Part shown: in pieces, positions 37,801 through 52,800 of the stretch
How the letters are laid out: every line of letters begins with the position of its first letter
Position numbering within the stretch: the first letter of the stretch is position 1
Assembly: GCA_038373865.1 (NCBI GenBank)
Contig: JAXGGA010001076.1
Coordinates: 1 to 64,000, forward strand
Direction: 5' to 3'
Source of the DNA: Uloborus plumipes
Taxonomy: Eukaryota; Arthropoda; Arachnida; Araneae; Uloboridae
DNA length: 64,000 nucleotides
The notes under the pieces: model-generated
What the model was told of the DNA's origin: nothing
The model's database searches: none
The model's input: only the letters and a program-made list of their open reading frames with translations
Made by a program: the position numbers and the translations under genes

Positions 37801-40800
37801 TAAATAATTAATTTTTTCAAAAATACAATAAAAAAGAGGAGTAAAAATAAAATAAAAAGGACAAGAGGGTTGTGAAAAATTTTGGGGGAATTTGCGCCAT
37901 TGAGCTTGGGGGGATGGGCACCCCTGCACAACGCACCATAGGTGGCTCGTACAGGGGGCAACTGCCCCCTCACTTCCAAAAGTAGAGGGGCTGTGCCCCC
38001 TCACTTTTCACGGTTAAAAATAAATGAGAGTGAAAAGTTTTTTTACTCAGTGGATTAATGAATTTCACCAAAATAAAAGCTGAAAATTCCAAATATCGGA
38101 TTTTTTCATGTTATTTCATAAGAACGGATGAAAATCAACCAGCCAGGATGATTTTTGAGGCCCCATTCCGCATTTTTTAGATGTTAATTTATCAGCAATG
38201 TTAAAATTCAGTATTATAGTCAAATTGTAGAAAAAAAAAATCATTTCTAGATGTTGCTTCCTCCCCGTTTTCTCTCGACCACCCACCTTTTTGGTGCACC
38301 AACCGCCTATGTAACATACTGTGTAGATAAATAAAATGAAATACCCAGTATATAGTGTAACATTCAGAATGTAAATCAATTAGGCATTTCAGTGCAAGAA
38401 TTTAAGTAATATTTTGTTTGGTAACCCTGTTTATGGTAAGCCTATGTGAATAAATATTTATCTGCTCTTTATTTATGTATCTTAAAGAATTATTCTTTGC
38501 ACTGGCATTGGCTCTAAAAGTTTAACACCGATGAATTAAGATAGCCTGTTTCAAATATCGATATCTTCCTGGTTTCGGGACTGTTAGAATTTTGCAGTAG
38601 CAATTGTATGTGTGGTAAACCTACGTTAGATCCAAGTGTTGATAAGACATATAAAAGAAAGTTTCGTGATGGCCACTGCATACTAGTTTTTTTTTTTTTT
38701 TTCACAATATAAAGAGGATTAGTATCAATATTTACAGAAATGATATATTCACTTAATAAATTATCTAATAGTGGTATGGCTGCTTCAGGTATAGTACAGG
38801 ATTCTTTCTTCAGCGATCCATTCTCTTTAACAACATTAATGTCCTTCTACATCATCTTTTTCGGATGTAACAGGAGTTTTATCTATAAATTCTTTTGTGC
38901 AATTGTAAGCACAAAATGAGTTGTCAACAGATGTTGATGCTGGGCTAAAGAGGGTTGTAAAGATTAGGCACTGGATTGGGGAGTTGATAATGAAGAACTC
39001 CTTTTGCTTTCTCGTTAGTCTGAAAAAAGATCCTTTTTAATTTTGAAAATGCTGGTATCCTGCATTGCAAATTTCTTGCGGCAATATAATGTCACTATAC
39101 TTAAGCTGATGACTTTTTCGCAAATGTAAAATATCCTTACTTTTTTTTTTACTTTCTTCTGAAAATAATTGTATTTACATGTTTTAGTAACGCAATAAAT
39201 GCATATTTTGGATCAAATGACATAGTTTAATTATTAAAAAAGCATAATACATAATTCAAAGGAAAATAAAATTTTGTCAGTAAATATTTCGTTCAACTTG
39301 CTACAATGCTCCTCTGTCAGAGTTCTGTAGCTTAAAAATCATTGAAAGTTTCACGCTGTTTTAACAATAATTAAATCACACAAAAGCTTGATTTTAAATT
39401 GATTTATCTTTCATATTGATTTAATTAAGAGGAAAATATATCAAATTTGGCACCAAAATTGAATTGGCGCTTGTTTCCATGTAGGTTCCATTCTATTTCA
39501 AATTTCATTTTAAAAGCAGCAATACTGCCATGGTAAGTGCAAATATAGTATCTGCAGACGATATTAAACTGAGAGTTAAAAAAATCAATCTTAAATTTTT
39601 TAATAACTTCTTGCTAGTGAATATTTAATTCAGGAAGTAATAGAAATGTATCAAATAATTATTTTTTGACTACTTAAAACTTTTAATTTCCTTTAAGAAT
39701 TAATTTACATCAACAGTTACAGATTTAAATATGTTTCTCCTAATTTCAACCACATGCACACATTTTATTGATTTGAAGCCTGAGCTTACACTATGTTTTG
39801 AGGATAGGGTAAAATTCTGACCAACAAAAGAGGATATAAATTAGCTATTATTCATAACGGCAATAGACTTTGTAGCAGCTTTGAAAAAAAAAAAAAAAAA
39901 AAAAAATCAGAACAAAAAATGATAAAAACAACAGGACACTATTAATGTGTTTTTAAAGTAGAGGGTATATAAACAGAGGGCACCGGTTAATTGTATCAAC
40001 GCTTAATTTAAATCAACCTCTTCAATGAATAAAATCGCCAAAAACAAAACAAAATTCAGCTTTATTCAATTAGCCACTTTATTGAATAAAAACTGAAGAA
40101 CAAACGTGACCCTTATCTCAAATAACCACGATGAAAGGTACATTACAGGGTTGGCAAAGGTGGACCCAGCCCAGAAAAACCCGCCCGGGTTTTTCTGGGC
40201 GTGTCCACCAACAAAAACCCACCCGGGTTTTTGTCAAAAGTGGGTTTTTGTTAATTTCTAAGTTATCAACAAATATAATCAATAATAATATCTCATCTAA
40301 ATCATACACAAAAAATAAGTAAGAAATCAGGTTTATTTGAGATAATTTTCCTTAGAGTAATTATTTATTTTTTAAATAATTATTATTTCTTCAATTTTTA
40401 AGCCATTGTCCAAAAAATTTTTCTAGCTATGATACTGCTTTTTGTTGCAAGATACTTATTATTTTTATTATTTATTTATTTTTTGATAGCAAATTAAAAT
40501 AAATTGGAAATGAACCATTGATAAACCTCTTGTAGATGGGGAAAAAAAAAATGCTCAATTAATGTTTGATGATAATTTTGATTCAACACAGAAGTCAAAT
40601 TATGATAAAATAAAAATATAGAATGAAAAATATACTTCAAGTAATTTACATAGATTAACACATTGAAAAGAATCATAATAAATCATAACAGTTTGCCAAT
40701 CAAAATCACATTCACTTTTGTTTTTAAAGGACAGGTAAAGTGAATGAACAAAATTAAGAATCACATATGTTTTACTAAATCTGGTACAATATTGTCCGTT

Positions 40801-43800
40801 TTTATGCTCTCGAATTTGTAGTTCTCGAAATTGAGCGAGAAAAATCAAGTTTTGCTCTTCATTTCTTACCCTATTGCATTTCGTATATGATTATTTTCTA
40901 GTGCTATATTATAGAGGCACCATATACCACTGACTTGAAGCACTAAACCCTTTCTTTGATTTAAAAAAAACAAAGAAAATACGTCCCCATGCAATTTATT
41001 ACTACTAAATTATTATGACAAGCATTTATTAATAAATTTATAATTCTTGCAAAGTTCTAATGTTAACCTAGTTTTTTTCTTAAGATTATTTCAAAAAAAA
41101 AAAAAAATGATTCAGAGTCCCCCCCCCCCCCCCAAATTATTCAGTTTTGGTTCCAAAAATAGGAGGAGGGGGGAGACACTTCCCTTATCTCAGTCCCCCT
41201 ATCCCTTTCACCTACCTATCATTGAGATATGCCTCATAAAAAACATGCAAGTGACATTACTAAATGTTAAAGCAGGCTGCTTTATGAGAAAAGATGATTA
41301 TTTCTATTAATAAACAAGTGCAAATGATTTTTACCACATTACATGTCCACAAGTGCAATGGAATTTTTTAATGGTATAAATTTAAGTTTTTGAAACTTTT
41401 ACACCCTAAATATTCCTGTATTTGTAGGAAAGCCCATTTGCAACAGTTCTTCTATTTTGTAAAAGACAAGTGATAAAAGTTCATAGCTGAAACCATTGTC
41501 GAAAGTTTCTTAAATATACACTTTAAATATTTCAATTCGGTTGATGATATTATTAATTGATACTGTTAATAATAATATTAATCATTAATCCATTGACATT
41601 GATTAAATGCAATTCAGAACTTCAACTTAATAAATACATTTTTACATGAATGAATGCATACATTATAATCAATCCCCGCAGAAGAATTAAAATTTAAACA
41701 TACAAAAACCCAGAAAAGCCCACAAAAACCCGGGTGGGTTGGGCTTTTGTAGAAAAACCTGGGTTTTTGCCAACCCTGGTACATTATCAGATGTGATCAA
41801 GTGTATCGGCGTGATTTTTTTAAAAGTGTTTATTTTTTTAACCCATTTATGCCCAGTAGCCTAAAAATGGGACACTTGTTAGTTACTGCATACAAAAACC
41901 TGTAATGGGTATATCATTTTACTAAAGCTATTTTTCACAAGTATAGTCCTATTTGAGAAAACCAAATAGAACCACTAGTTGGACATCAGAGTTCATTTAT
42001 TGACAGCTATTTTTAGACAAATCAGTCAAGCAACGATACAGCATGGGTAGCCATAGAAAGTAACTTTTTTGCGAACTTGTTTTTCATAATATTAAACAAT
42101 TTTTAAATAATTTGCTTAAAATTGATCAGATGCTTTCTGTAATGTTACTTTGCAAAAGTAAAGTCAAATAAGGTCGTATTTTGCTGACATATCTGCCCAG
42201 TGTCCCATACACTGGAAGTAATTAAGTTAATAAATATGGCAAAGGCAATCTATTTTACGCCTAAAATGTATGTAAAGCATTTCAAGTAAGAGTTTTAAGC
42301 AGATAAAAATTGAAAAAAATTGTTAAAAAAAAACTTGGGCATAAATGGGTTAAACTGCAAACATTGGGATAAGAAAGATTAAATAGTAGGACTCCTAACT
42401 GGTTGTTTTTTTTGTTTTTTAATTTCAAGTCCTTAAAAGTTCATTTTAAGCTGAAAGTCCACCTCCTTTCCTATGCCAGTGATAAAATGAAATAAAAACG
42501 TTTTCTCAATTCTGCCAAACAATCTTTAAAAAAAAAAAATTGGAAATTACCATTATGAATACATCTTTTTCCAAATCACAATTACGATTGCAGGAACAAT
42601 TAGGTAATGTAAGAAATGTAATCAATTACGATTATTATATGCTGATTACGACATCGATAACACAAGCTGAAAGGGAGGGATATAAAAAATATGTATATGT
42701 AGAGTTTAGCTTCTGGTTTTCTTTCTCTTCGGTTTTTAAATGTGCAGAAATTTTATGACATATCTCCACGAATTGAAATAGGCTGTCCCGCAGCCATTTA
42801 GAGCGATATTCAATCTTCTGTTTATTGTTGCGATTTTTTGTTCCGGCATGATAGTCCGATTTGACTATATTATAACTGAAAACTACCCGCTCCTATTGCA
42901 TGGAATGGGAGTTGCACGATAAGTGTTCCAAGCAACTTTTTGAGTGGCCCTTTGGATATGACGAACATTTTCTCTAGTCTTGTGGAAGTGCAGGAACCAA
43001 TGTCCGAATTCGCTGGGAGATTGGAGATGTAATGGAGCTCAGCTGCTGTAGGCTCAAAAGGAAAATGTAGGTGGACAATTTTATTTGACTGCCCTGAAAT
43101 AATCCCTTAAAATATGCCCTGTTCCAAGTCTGCTATGTTCATATATGCACAAACTCGGTCACTAAAACAGCAAAAATAAAGAAATTGAAAAACAGCCTAA
43201 TATGAATCTTATTCTAAATAGATTTTATTCAATAAAGCAGCATTTTACTTTTGTTTCTATCTTGTTACCATTTACCTTAATGTATTTTTTTACTCTTTTT
43301 TTTTATGTATTTCTCTCCATGAGTTGAGCACACTCGAGTCAATGAACTTTGTTCAAGAGCTTTTGCTAGAAAAAAAACTTCCGGCCCCTGGTTTCTCTAA
43401 ACACTTTCCTTAAGTACTGTACATTGTTCATCCATACTTCTTATTTAAAGAAATTGTATTCTTTTCTCTCACGTTTTCCTTAGAACCATACTTCTGCGAG
43501 TTTGAATTGCTTGTCTCCAAGTTCTATATCATGCAAAAGATTCTAGATCTATTCAAAAACTTCTGAGATCAAAAACCGTGCCATAAAGGAGTAATAGACT
43601 AGAAAGTAGACCTGTTAGGCGTGTATACTTACTCAAACACTTTACAGTAAGTTATAACTGGGAAGAGAAGAAGGTTATTATTACATTAAAAACTAGGGTT
43701 ATTTTTAACATTCTTTTTAAGGTGCCTTTGATACATTTTTAATTATTTCAATTTTGATAGTTCATTTTATTTGACGACTTTTTTGTTCTTCAATTACAGC

Positions 43801-46800
43801 ATGTACATTATTACATGTAAAGTTATTTTCTCTGAACTAATTCCCACAATTACTAATAATTATTAATCCATATTTTATTACTTATGAATGAGAGCAATAT
43901 TATGGCATTGCAATGGAAAGGTATACTCGCTTAATTTAGAACCTTTAAGAAAGTACGATTTATATCAACTTAGTAGTCCTGAACTATGTGTAAATAAGGT
44001 AATAATTAGGTACAAATAAAGGTAGGTTTAAAATTATAATTTGTTAATTAAGTTAAAACATAAGTACTAATTAGGAAAAAATAGATTTTTCCCAAAACGT
44101 TTCTGAAGTACAGATTATACGAAAAAGACGTCCGAAAGATATACAGCCGACTCTCGATTTCTCGACTTTGCTTAACTCAAATTTTCGCAAATGTCGAAGT
44201 TTTTAGATGGTCCCGAATTGCTGTAATGTTGTTTGTATAACGGAATTTTTTTCCTTCTAACTCGAGGTCGCTCCGATTATCTCAGAAGTTTCAGGCAGAC
44301 TTTCTAAAATATTTATTGTCCTTACTTTTGCTTATTCGATTTTTAGAAACGAAACCAACCAACCACTCAACCTTAATATCTGACATAATTTTTACCACTT
44401 GCTCCTTCAGTGAGGCAGCAATTTTTCCTTTAACTGACATGAACTTCAGACAAGAGAAAAGGCTGAGATGCGCTTGTTGTTTGACATTTTCTGAGCAGTT
44501 ATTTAGAGATAAATTCTTTTCAGTGGCTCTATTAGAACTTCGTACAAAAGGAGAGAGATAAAAATAGTTTAAAGAGGGATTAACAATACAGAGCACTCCC
44601 GTGACTTATCCTTCCTCAGTTTAACAAAGAAAATTGTCCTCATGCAGTGTCCTATATATCCCCTGGGGAAACCAAGAAATTTTTTCACTTGAAGATGTTT
44701 GACTTACAGCAAATCGAACAGACTCGATTTGCGCACCGAGCAACCCTAAGAAGGGGGTTGTCCAGTAAGAGAAGTTATCGCTGAGCATTGTTTGCGCCCT
44801 TACTTCCCCCAGAATAAAGAATTATCTCAAGTTCGCAGGGGTTGCCACTCTTCCATCTTTATCAGTAAAAGTCTCGTTGGGGAAGATAAATGAAACGTAA
44901 ATTGAATTTATTTTTAACGCGTTTGAAAACAAGTAAAAGACAATTGAATTTTTAAATTAAATTTCTCCTGTTCACCTGATTTCTTTTGGAAAAGTTTAGG
45001 AGTGTACAAATATCATGGAATTGAAGCTTTGTCACAGATCCGGACATCAGCGGATTTTATGGGGGTTGGGAAGGGGGCTCTCCTAAAGAAGCAAAATTAG
45101 TTTATCTGCACCATTAAATATTTTTTATTGATGTCTTCACAACACGAGTAGGAGGTTAAACTATTTCTCTTAGCATAGACAAAACATATTTGAATAAAAT
45201 CAATTTGTTTTGCTACAGGAGTAATATTGCAGTGCAGTCAGCTGTTAGTGTGAAATGATAATATATAAAGCTGACTAATTTGGAATTCAAGGGTACTTAA
45301 TATCGTGAATGTATATATGTGAATTAGAATTATCGTACAATTTTTGGTAAGACTATAAAGCTAGGTAGCTAATTAGCTTGAAACGATTTACGACCACATT
45401 CGAAGCAAGTTAGTATGTATTATTTCTGAGCATTAGGCTTTAAGAATTTTTTTAAAACATTTTAATGGAGCCTCACGAGGACTTTTTTTTTTCAACTGGA
45501 AAAAAATAAAACTTTTGTGTTTTGAACTAAAAACTATTTCTGTATCTGTCCCTGGTTCTAGTCATTTCAAAAATATGATACCGTGACTTTAAAAAACTTT
45601 CTTGTAGCTCCGCTGTTAAGTAATCACAAACCAATAGTTATAGTAAATATAGAGTTCATCCTCACCTGCTAACGATTTCCCTAATTTTGACGAAACCTGT
45701 ATGTTCGCATAATTTTGGGATCGCCTATCAGTTTTAATAAAATTTTGATATTCCGATTTATTAGGATACTTAATTCTTCATCTTTTTTAATGCGGTAAAT
45801 GAACCTACATTAATTTTACTGCTATTAATAATAGTCCGAGAGCCAGTAACAGATATATATGACCAAGTTCCTCTCAAGTGATAATTAGTAAAACGCAGCA
45901 AAAAATCGAACTATGAATCCTCGTGAATGTCAGCTGAGGCTCGGTGGGGGGGATAAGCAGTTGGAACCTCCTACGCTTGAAGAAAAAACAAATATATTCA
46001 CTCATTTCTTCTCGGCTAAAAATTTACCAGATGATAGCTTATATGTAACTATTGATAAATATATACGTCAGCTGGCTGTATCTCGGTGGAAAAATTGTCA
46101 GCTGATACTTTGAAGGTCGTTACGTAGAAGTTAGCTAGAAGCATTTACTGACTATTTAAAGGCATCAGCTGACCAGGTTTCCCTCGACTTATTGCTAGCT
46201 GATTTTTTTTATTCATCACAGTATTATATTTAAAATCAGCTCACAAATTTTCGTGTGGGAGGAAATGACGTCTCTTTAATTATTCGGCATAGAACTCCTA
46301 CATGAGTGTTAAGGTGAAACAAATATTCCATATCAATATTTTTTAAACTTATACTTATATAATCATATAATTTTAGATATATTCAAATATTTCAATAATC
46401 AATTTGTTTAGAATAAATTAACTAGTTACTTGATAAAAATTATTTATTATAAAAATATTATGACAAATTACAATACGAATGACAATGTTATTTAATAATA
46501 TCTACAATAATAGTATTTCCAAATTTTAAAGTATAATAATGTTATACACTAGGCACGTAATATTCTACTAAATAATGTACAGTATTGTATGATGCTTATA
46601 AAAATCGTAACCTAAGAAATAAAAGGAAAAAAAATGAATATAGATACATACTGCAATCTTGCAGTCGGTGCATCTTCTGGTATTATTTTGCGATACTTTG
46701 GGGGCAAAGCCGTAAAACTTCTATAACACTCACTGTGGTACAGCTGAAAATTGTTTTTTTCTGTTGGAAGTACAGCCTCGTGTCCACTGAGTTTATTAGT

Positions 46801-49800
46801 TTTTCGAAAACTCAATATAGCACTACACTTAATAAGATTTTCATCACTGAACGATTTTAAATTAGAAACAGACTTTGTTTTTTTGCAAAAAACGCAAAAA
46901 GGCGTTACATTAGACATTTTGATCGATTTTTCACAGATGCAACAATGTTTCCAGAATATTCTTTTCGTCAGACTACGTTTGCTTGTCTATTCTAAACGTA
47001 TAATAGTCCCCTTCTTTTCTACTTCTAAAAACGTGGCTGATGCCCTCAACAAAAGGGTCTTCATACCTCGAGCATGCGCACAACTAACCCCCTCCAAGCG
47101 TACTTTAATACTGTCTATGCTATGCTAGCGTATGTTGTTTGAATCTTCAAAAATAACAAGAATAATTAAAAAGGCGTCATTTCCTCCCACACGAAAATTT
47201 GTGAGCTGATTTTAAATATAATACTGTGATAAATAAAAAAAAATCTGCTAGCAATAAGTCGAGGGAAACCTGGTCAGCTGATGCCTTTAAATATTTAGTA
47301 AATGCTTCTAGCTAACTTCTACGTAACGACCTTCAAAGTATCTGACAATTTTTCCACCGAGATACAGCCAGCTGACGTATATATTTATCAATAGTTACAT
47401 ATAAGCTATCATCTGGTAAATTTTTAGCCGAGAGGAAATGAGTGAATGTATTTTTTTTTTCCTTCAAGCGTGGGAGGTTACAACTACTCATCCCCCCCAC
47501 TGTGCCGCAGCTGACGGTCATAGGGCTTTATGATACTGTTGTCTGATGCGTATGGCCAATTATGTATCGAGAAGAAATAATTAACCAAATTTTCACCTGG
47601 CTCTCGGACTATAAGGTGTACAGAATTAAATATAACAATTTTCACAAAACATGACTTATGCATTTTCTTTGACCATTAACCAGTTATATAGCGATCAATT
47701 AAAATATGTCGAGACGCATTTGAAAAAATGAAAAATATTGACTTAAAACCTAAATTTAATATTTTTGGCCACATAATTCGCACAGTGTGATGATGTTTAA
47801 ATGATATATTCAATAGTGGCACTTGGCACACAATTAAAACCTTTCTGTTTAGAAGAAAATCAACCAGTAAATATAACATGATCAATGTTTTGAGAGAATT
47901 GTAGAGTTTGAGAATTAATCAGTTAAAAATAATATTAAGCAAAACCTTGATTTTTTACTAAGCTATATTTTATTGTGTCATTCATGTTTTCAGGGTGCGG
48001 TCTGTGGCTCCACTTATTGAAATTTTACAAGTTAAAAAAATAACAAAAAGAAAACTGTCTTCTAAAATAAAAAGAAGCCACTCTATAACTTTCAGCAAAA
48101 TTAAAAAGTGTATTTATTATACTTTCACCCATTCTTAAAAAACTGCCTCTTAAGTCTGCTGTTTACCTGTCTATCACTATTTTTAACCTTTAAAAGTGAG
48201 GATTAAGTTTCCTTTTTACCAAAAGACAAGCCGAAAATCAGTTGGGAGACCTTAACTTGATTAAAAAATAAGAAGAAATCAGGACAAGACATTTTTTATC
48301 AGGAAAAGAGGAATATCAGGACTTTTAAAAAGCGCAAAAATAAAACTTTCGGCGCAAAAGTCAGAACTTGATAGTGAATAGGTTTTTCTTTTCAGTTTCC
48401 CACTTTTTAAAAAATTTATTAAAAAAAAATTTTTTTTTCACAACGTTCTCTACTTAAGCTCTTGGGAAGTAAAGGGTAAACTTATGTGCAAAAATTAAAG
48501 TAAAAGTCTCATTGTTTTTCGGGAAAATAGTTACCGTATTTACACTGGCCTGCAAATTAGTCATTTTGCCCAAATTTTGAATTTGAAAAATTTCCAGTGA
48601 AAAAAGCCTTTGGCAGGAATGCTGTATCTAGCATGTGTGGAAAAATATGTGGGTCTGTTCCCGCTTGCAAAAAGTCCGTCATACGTATTGAGTTTTGTTT
48701 TCAGAACGGAGTTATTAACATTTTATAAAGCGCGTTTAGAATTCAAAACCGGGAAAAATAACAATTGAAAGAGAACGACACGCATGCGTGCAAGGAGATT
48801 ACATCTACACTGCGAGGAAAGCAAGTCGAAGCAAGTTCTGATAATAAAAAACCAGTCGGTTCCTGCCCGCAGACGAGTCTGGACATGACGCGGCGTGTGG
48901 GGAATGTTTGTTTTTTTGCCGCTTGATTTTGCAATTTAAATTAGAACATGCCTGGCTGTGCGGTTTGTAGTTGTTCTAATCACATAGAAAAGACTGGCAG
49001 TGCCGTTTCGTACCACAGATTTCCAGTGAATGACGAAAGGCGCAAGAAATGGTTGTTGCAATGCGGACGTGACGCGCACACAGACAGCTCAAGGTTGCGA
49101 GTCTGCTCGGAACATTTCGCGAGCGAAGACTTCGAAAGGGACTTGCAAGGCGAATTGATGGGATTGCCTTTGAAAAAACGCCTAAAAAAAGATGTCGATC
49201 CCCATCTCAATTTGGTTAAGATCAAACAAGAACCCATCGACGAAGATGAGTACTACCAGGCAGATGTCCCGACTCCGTTTTCTCAGACTACTTCGGAGCA
49301 AAATGAGGTAAACAAAGTAAGCATTCTCGTCGCGCGCATGCGCAGTTCTCTTGAATGGAGAGAGATTTCTGGGAGGGAGGGAGAGAGGGAAGTCGTGCTT
49401 TTTGTTTTCTTTCTTTTTTGCTGAACAGCTGTTTCTGTTGCACGTCTGCTATCGGTGTAGATACGTTGTGGGGAATTTTTCTCCCCCTTTTACCGATTCG
49501 CATTACACTAGAAAATAAAAGTAACAATGATTTTTTTCAAAAAATAAAAATAATCATTTTGCTATCTCCATATTTGGAACCCATTTTATTTTCTCAAAAT
49601 CCAACATCGTGTAAATACTAAATGCCTTTTTCCCCCTCAGCGTTTGGTTGAAACAACTTTCATTGGAATTGCATTCTAAGTTGTAATGACCACAAATAAG
49701 GTCATCATAACCAGGGGTGCCAAACCCTCCTTGCAGGCCGCTGCCCCCCCCCCCCAAATGATATTGTCCTGAATTTAATAAAAATCCGTTTAAACAGGCC

Positions 49801-52800
49801 CCTCATTTCCAATTATTCCTTGGGGGGGGGGGGTTAAAGGGTGTATGCGTGATGTAGTGTAAATTACACCAAAAACCACACCCACAACATTAATTCCTCA
49901 AATCTCAAATGACGGACCTGCCTCTAAAATGACCCCCTGAAAATTTAAGTGGTACTGTTTGAGCCATTAACAGCCCCACATTTATTGTGTAAATGTATTG
50001 TCTCAGCTTAGTGTATGAAAATTTTATATTTTAATGGGAAATTCACAACAGTCCTCAAATAAATACATGTGATAAATCATACTCTATTGTGCACATAAAA
50101 TAAGAATGATTAAAACGTAATTTTCTGAGTCACATGTAGGGGAACACAGAGAACAATGAATTGGTCTCAATGATTTTAGTAATATTAATATTTTTTATTT
50201 CAATTTATGACCTGTTTTTAGTACCTGTTGTCCTACAAATCCTGTAACAAAATTAAGTGGTACAGTTATGTTGGACAAATTTTATTGAAACTTTATTTTT
50301 TTTAAATAGTTTCATTAAGAATGGAGTAATGAAGTGAACTTCCCTTCCTAAAGTAAAATTGTAATTACTTGCAGTTTGTTTATTCACTTCTAGAAACTGC
50401 ATGAAAAGCAAAAAATTTTTTGCATGAATTAAAAAAGAAAAATTATTGTACTAGAAAAAGTGAAGTTGATCAAGATCTAAATTGATCTTATTTTTGAAAA
50501 AAATTTGATGGTTTTGTTGTAAATAGTCCAAAAATAGAAGTTGGTCAATTTAATATTTAAATATGTTACATTGATCTTATAAACATTGTTTTTCATGCTA
50601 AACACAAAAATACATACATTATTTACAATATTGGATAATATTTATCATTAAAGTTGTTGTCAAACTTGTTTTTGCAATGCAGACCAACGTACCCTGTACC
50701 TGAGGCACATCACTTTTTTTGTAAGGATGGATACGGGGGGGGGGGGGGGGTCCTTTCCGTGAAGGACTCTACCTGTAATTTCAATTGTCTTCAACATCGA
50801 AGTTCAATAAACATAATTTTAGACTTCTAAATAATGTTGGGGGAAAAGAGGCTTGGTGCTCTCCTCAGGAAATAACTCAGGATTTAAGTTGGAAAGCTTT
50901 TGAATCAATACTTGCAAACCGGTATGCATAGTAAAACGTAAGTAATAAAAATCAGTTGCACTCCCTTGAAAAATTTTTGTATCTGCCCTCACTTTTCTGA
51001 ATGAGTTTATTGAATGAACATAGATTAAATTTGTTAACTTCCCTTTTAAAAAGGTTTCAAAATCTTTATTTATTTTTCTGTCTGGATGATTGAGTATAAA
51101 TATAAACAAAAACTGGTTTTCAATATCAAAAAGTGCTTGAAAATATTTGAAGTCGATCAAAAAGATAACGAATTCTATGCCCCTCTTTTGTGCCAGGTTG
51201 AAACAATTCAGTTAAAATTTTGCTGTTAACTTTTACGAACCAGGCGGTACACATGTTATACCATAAGTCTTTTTTCTTTGGAGGATGAGGTTGAAATTTT
51301 CACTCGAACGCTTTGGAGCCGGGGATTTTTTCAAGGTTTCATACGTCTGGTTCAGCAGTTTATACCTTCTCTTTTCAATGGAAAAGAAATCTGTGGTTCA
51401 ACTGGTGTACTACCTGGGTCGAAAGCAGGGTTGGCTTTTTCCCGTCCAAGACTTGTTTTTCCCATCCCACCGGGAAAAACTGGAAAATACTAGGAAATGA
51501 CAATATGTAAGCAATATTCTGGATTTCTCTGTCTGATGTGTAAAATTAAAGTTAGAAATATATAGTTATTATACAAATTTTCATTAGGTTTAAAATTATT
51601 CTGCAGAAAAAAGACATAACAAAATAAGAATTATTGCAAAAAGCATAAAATTTGCCCATAAAGTTATTTTATAATGATTTATTTCCACAATTTTAGGAAC
51701 ACAATAAAATAAAATTATTAAACTTAAAAATATCAGTGTCATCAAGAGAAGCAATGAATAATTTCTGTTCAAATTCAAATAAAAATTTTATTACATTTTA
51801 AGTTTCACTTTTTAAACACATTTTTTTTTTTACAATTTTGGTTTGGTGTAAGGTGTAATATTTACAAAATGTTCTTTTGCATCACCAGTACCAGAGGTCC
51901 ACCATATTTGTTTACATTTTTGTTATTGCCAGATCCTTGTCTAGTCTATAATAGAATGCTTCAAGAATTATTCTTTGAAGACTAAGGCAGGAATTCAAGT
52001 GAAACACGGATGATCGCAACTCACCATTGCAATCGCAAATTCCCAAATTTGGATAAGTTGCAATCGCTATAAATGCTAATCGCACTGACGTCACTACAGG
52101 TGGAGCCAATAAGAGCTCACAAGCAGTCAGCGATCTCCTCTTATTCGCGAAGTAGGCTGTGACGTTTTATCTAGCTCGTTTTTCATAGGCAAACGTCACG
52201 CTGACGTCACGATGTTTTTATCAAGAAACGTTCTAATGTAATTCACTTCCAGTAGCGATTGCAATATGAGATCGCCTGTTTCACTTGAATTCCTGCCTAA
52301 ATCAGATTTTCTTTAAAAAAAAAGGAATTTAAGTAAACTGGAATAGATGCACGATTTCTCCAATTAATTGAACATCTTCAGAGATTTCCTGCATCATCAG
52401 CATCTCTGAAGTGTCCCAAGCAGCACAAAGGCGTTCAAAACACGTTCTGCAACACGTACAGAGCGCACCAGCCGGCACGTTCAAAACACGTTCTCGCAGC
52501 ACGTATTGTCAACGTCTATGTGTCTCATCGATCGATGGTAATATGACACGTCGAAATCTGGTGTTGACCACCTTTTTTTGTCCCAGTTTTGAACGTGGAA
52601 TGATAGGTTATATTTAGGTTCTGGAAATACGTTTGTTTTCAGTGCTCCCCAGCTAAAATGTATACTACATGTACGCTATTATCCGGGGCCGAGACGTGTT
52701 TTACCCGTGACGTTATTTTTGATCCGCCATTTTTGATCCATGATCGTCGCCATCTTGGTTTTAATTATTTAATTACTTAATTAATTTATTATTGTTTAAT

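Noticed and set aside
39478..39529. Extra p53 exon before the donor-like CCATG|GTAAGT
   Set aside because: No acceptor with a compatible open frame precedes it.
44291..44596. 101-codon minus-strand frame
   Set aside because: No recognisable motif, an overlapping frame on the other strand, and adjacency to a Tigger-like relic.
46751..47128. 125-codon + strand open frame in the long-TIR transposon
   Set aside because: It overlaps the minus-strand frame that has the CxxC...HxxxC zinc-finger pattern and shows no domain itself.
51278..51510. Three overlapping + strand frames with the same stretch
   Set aside because: They read the same hAT subterminal DNA in three frames; none has a domain.
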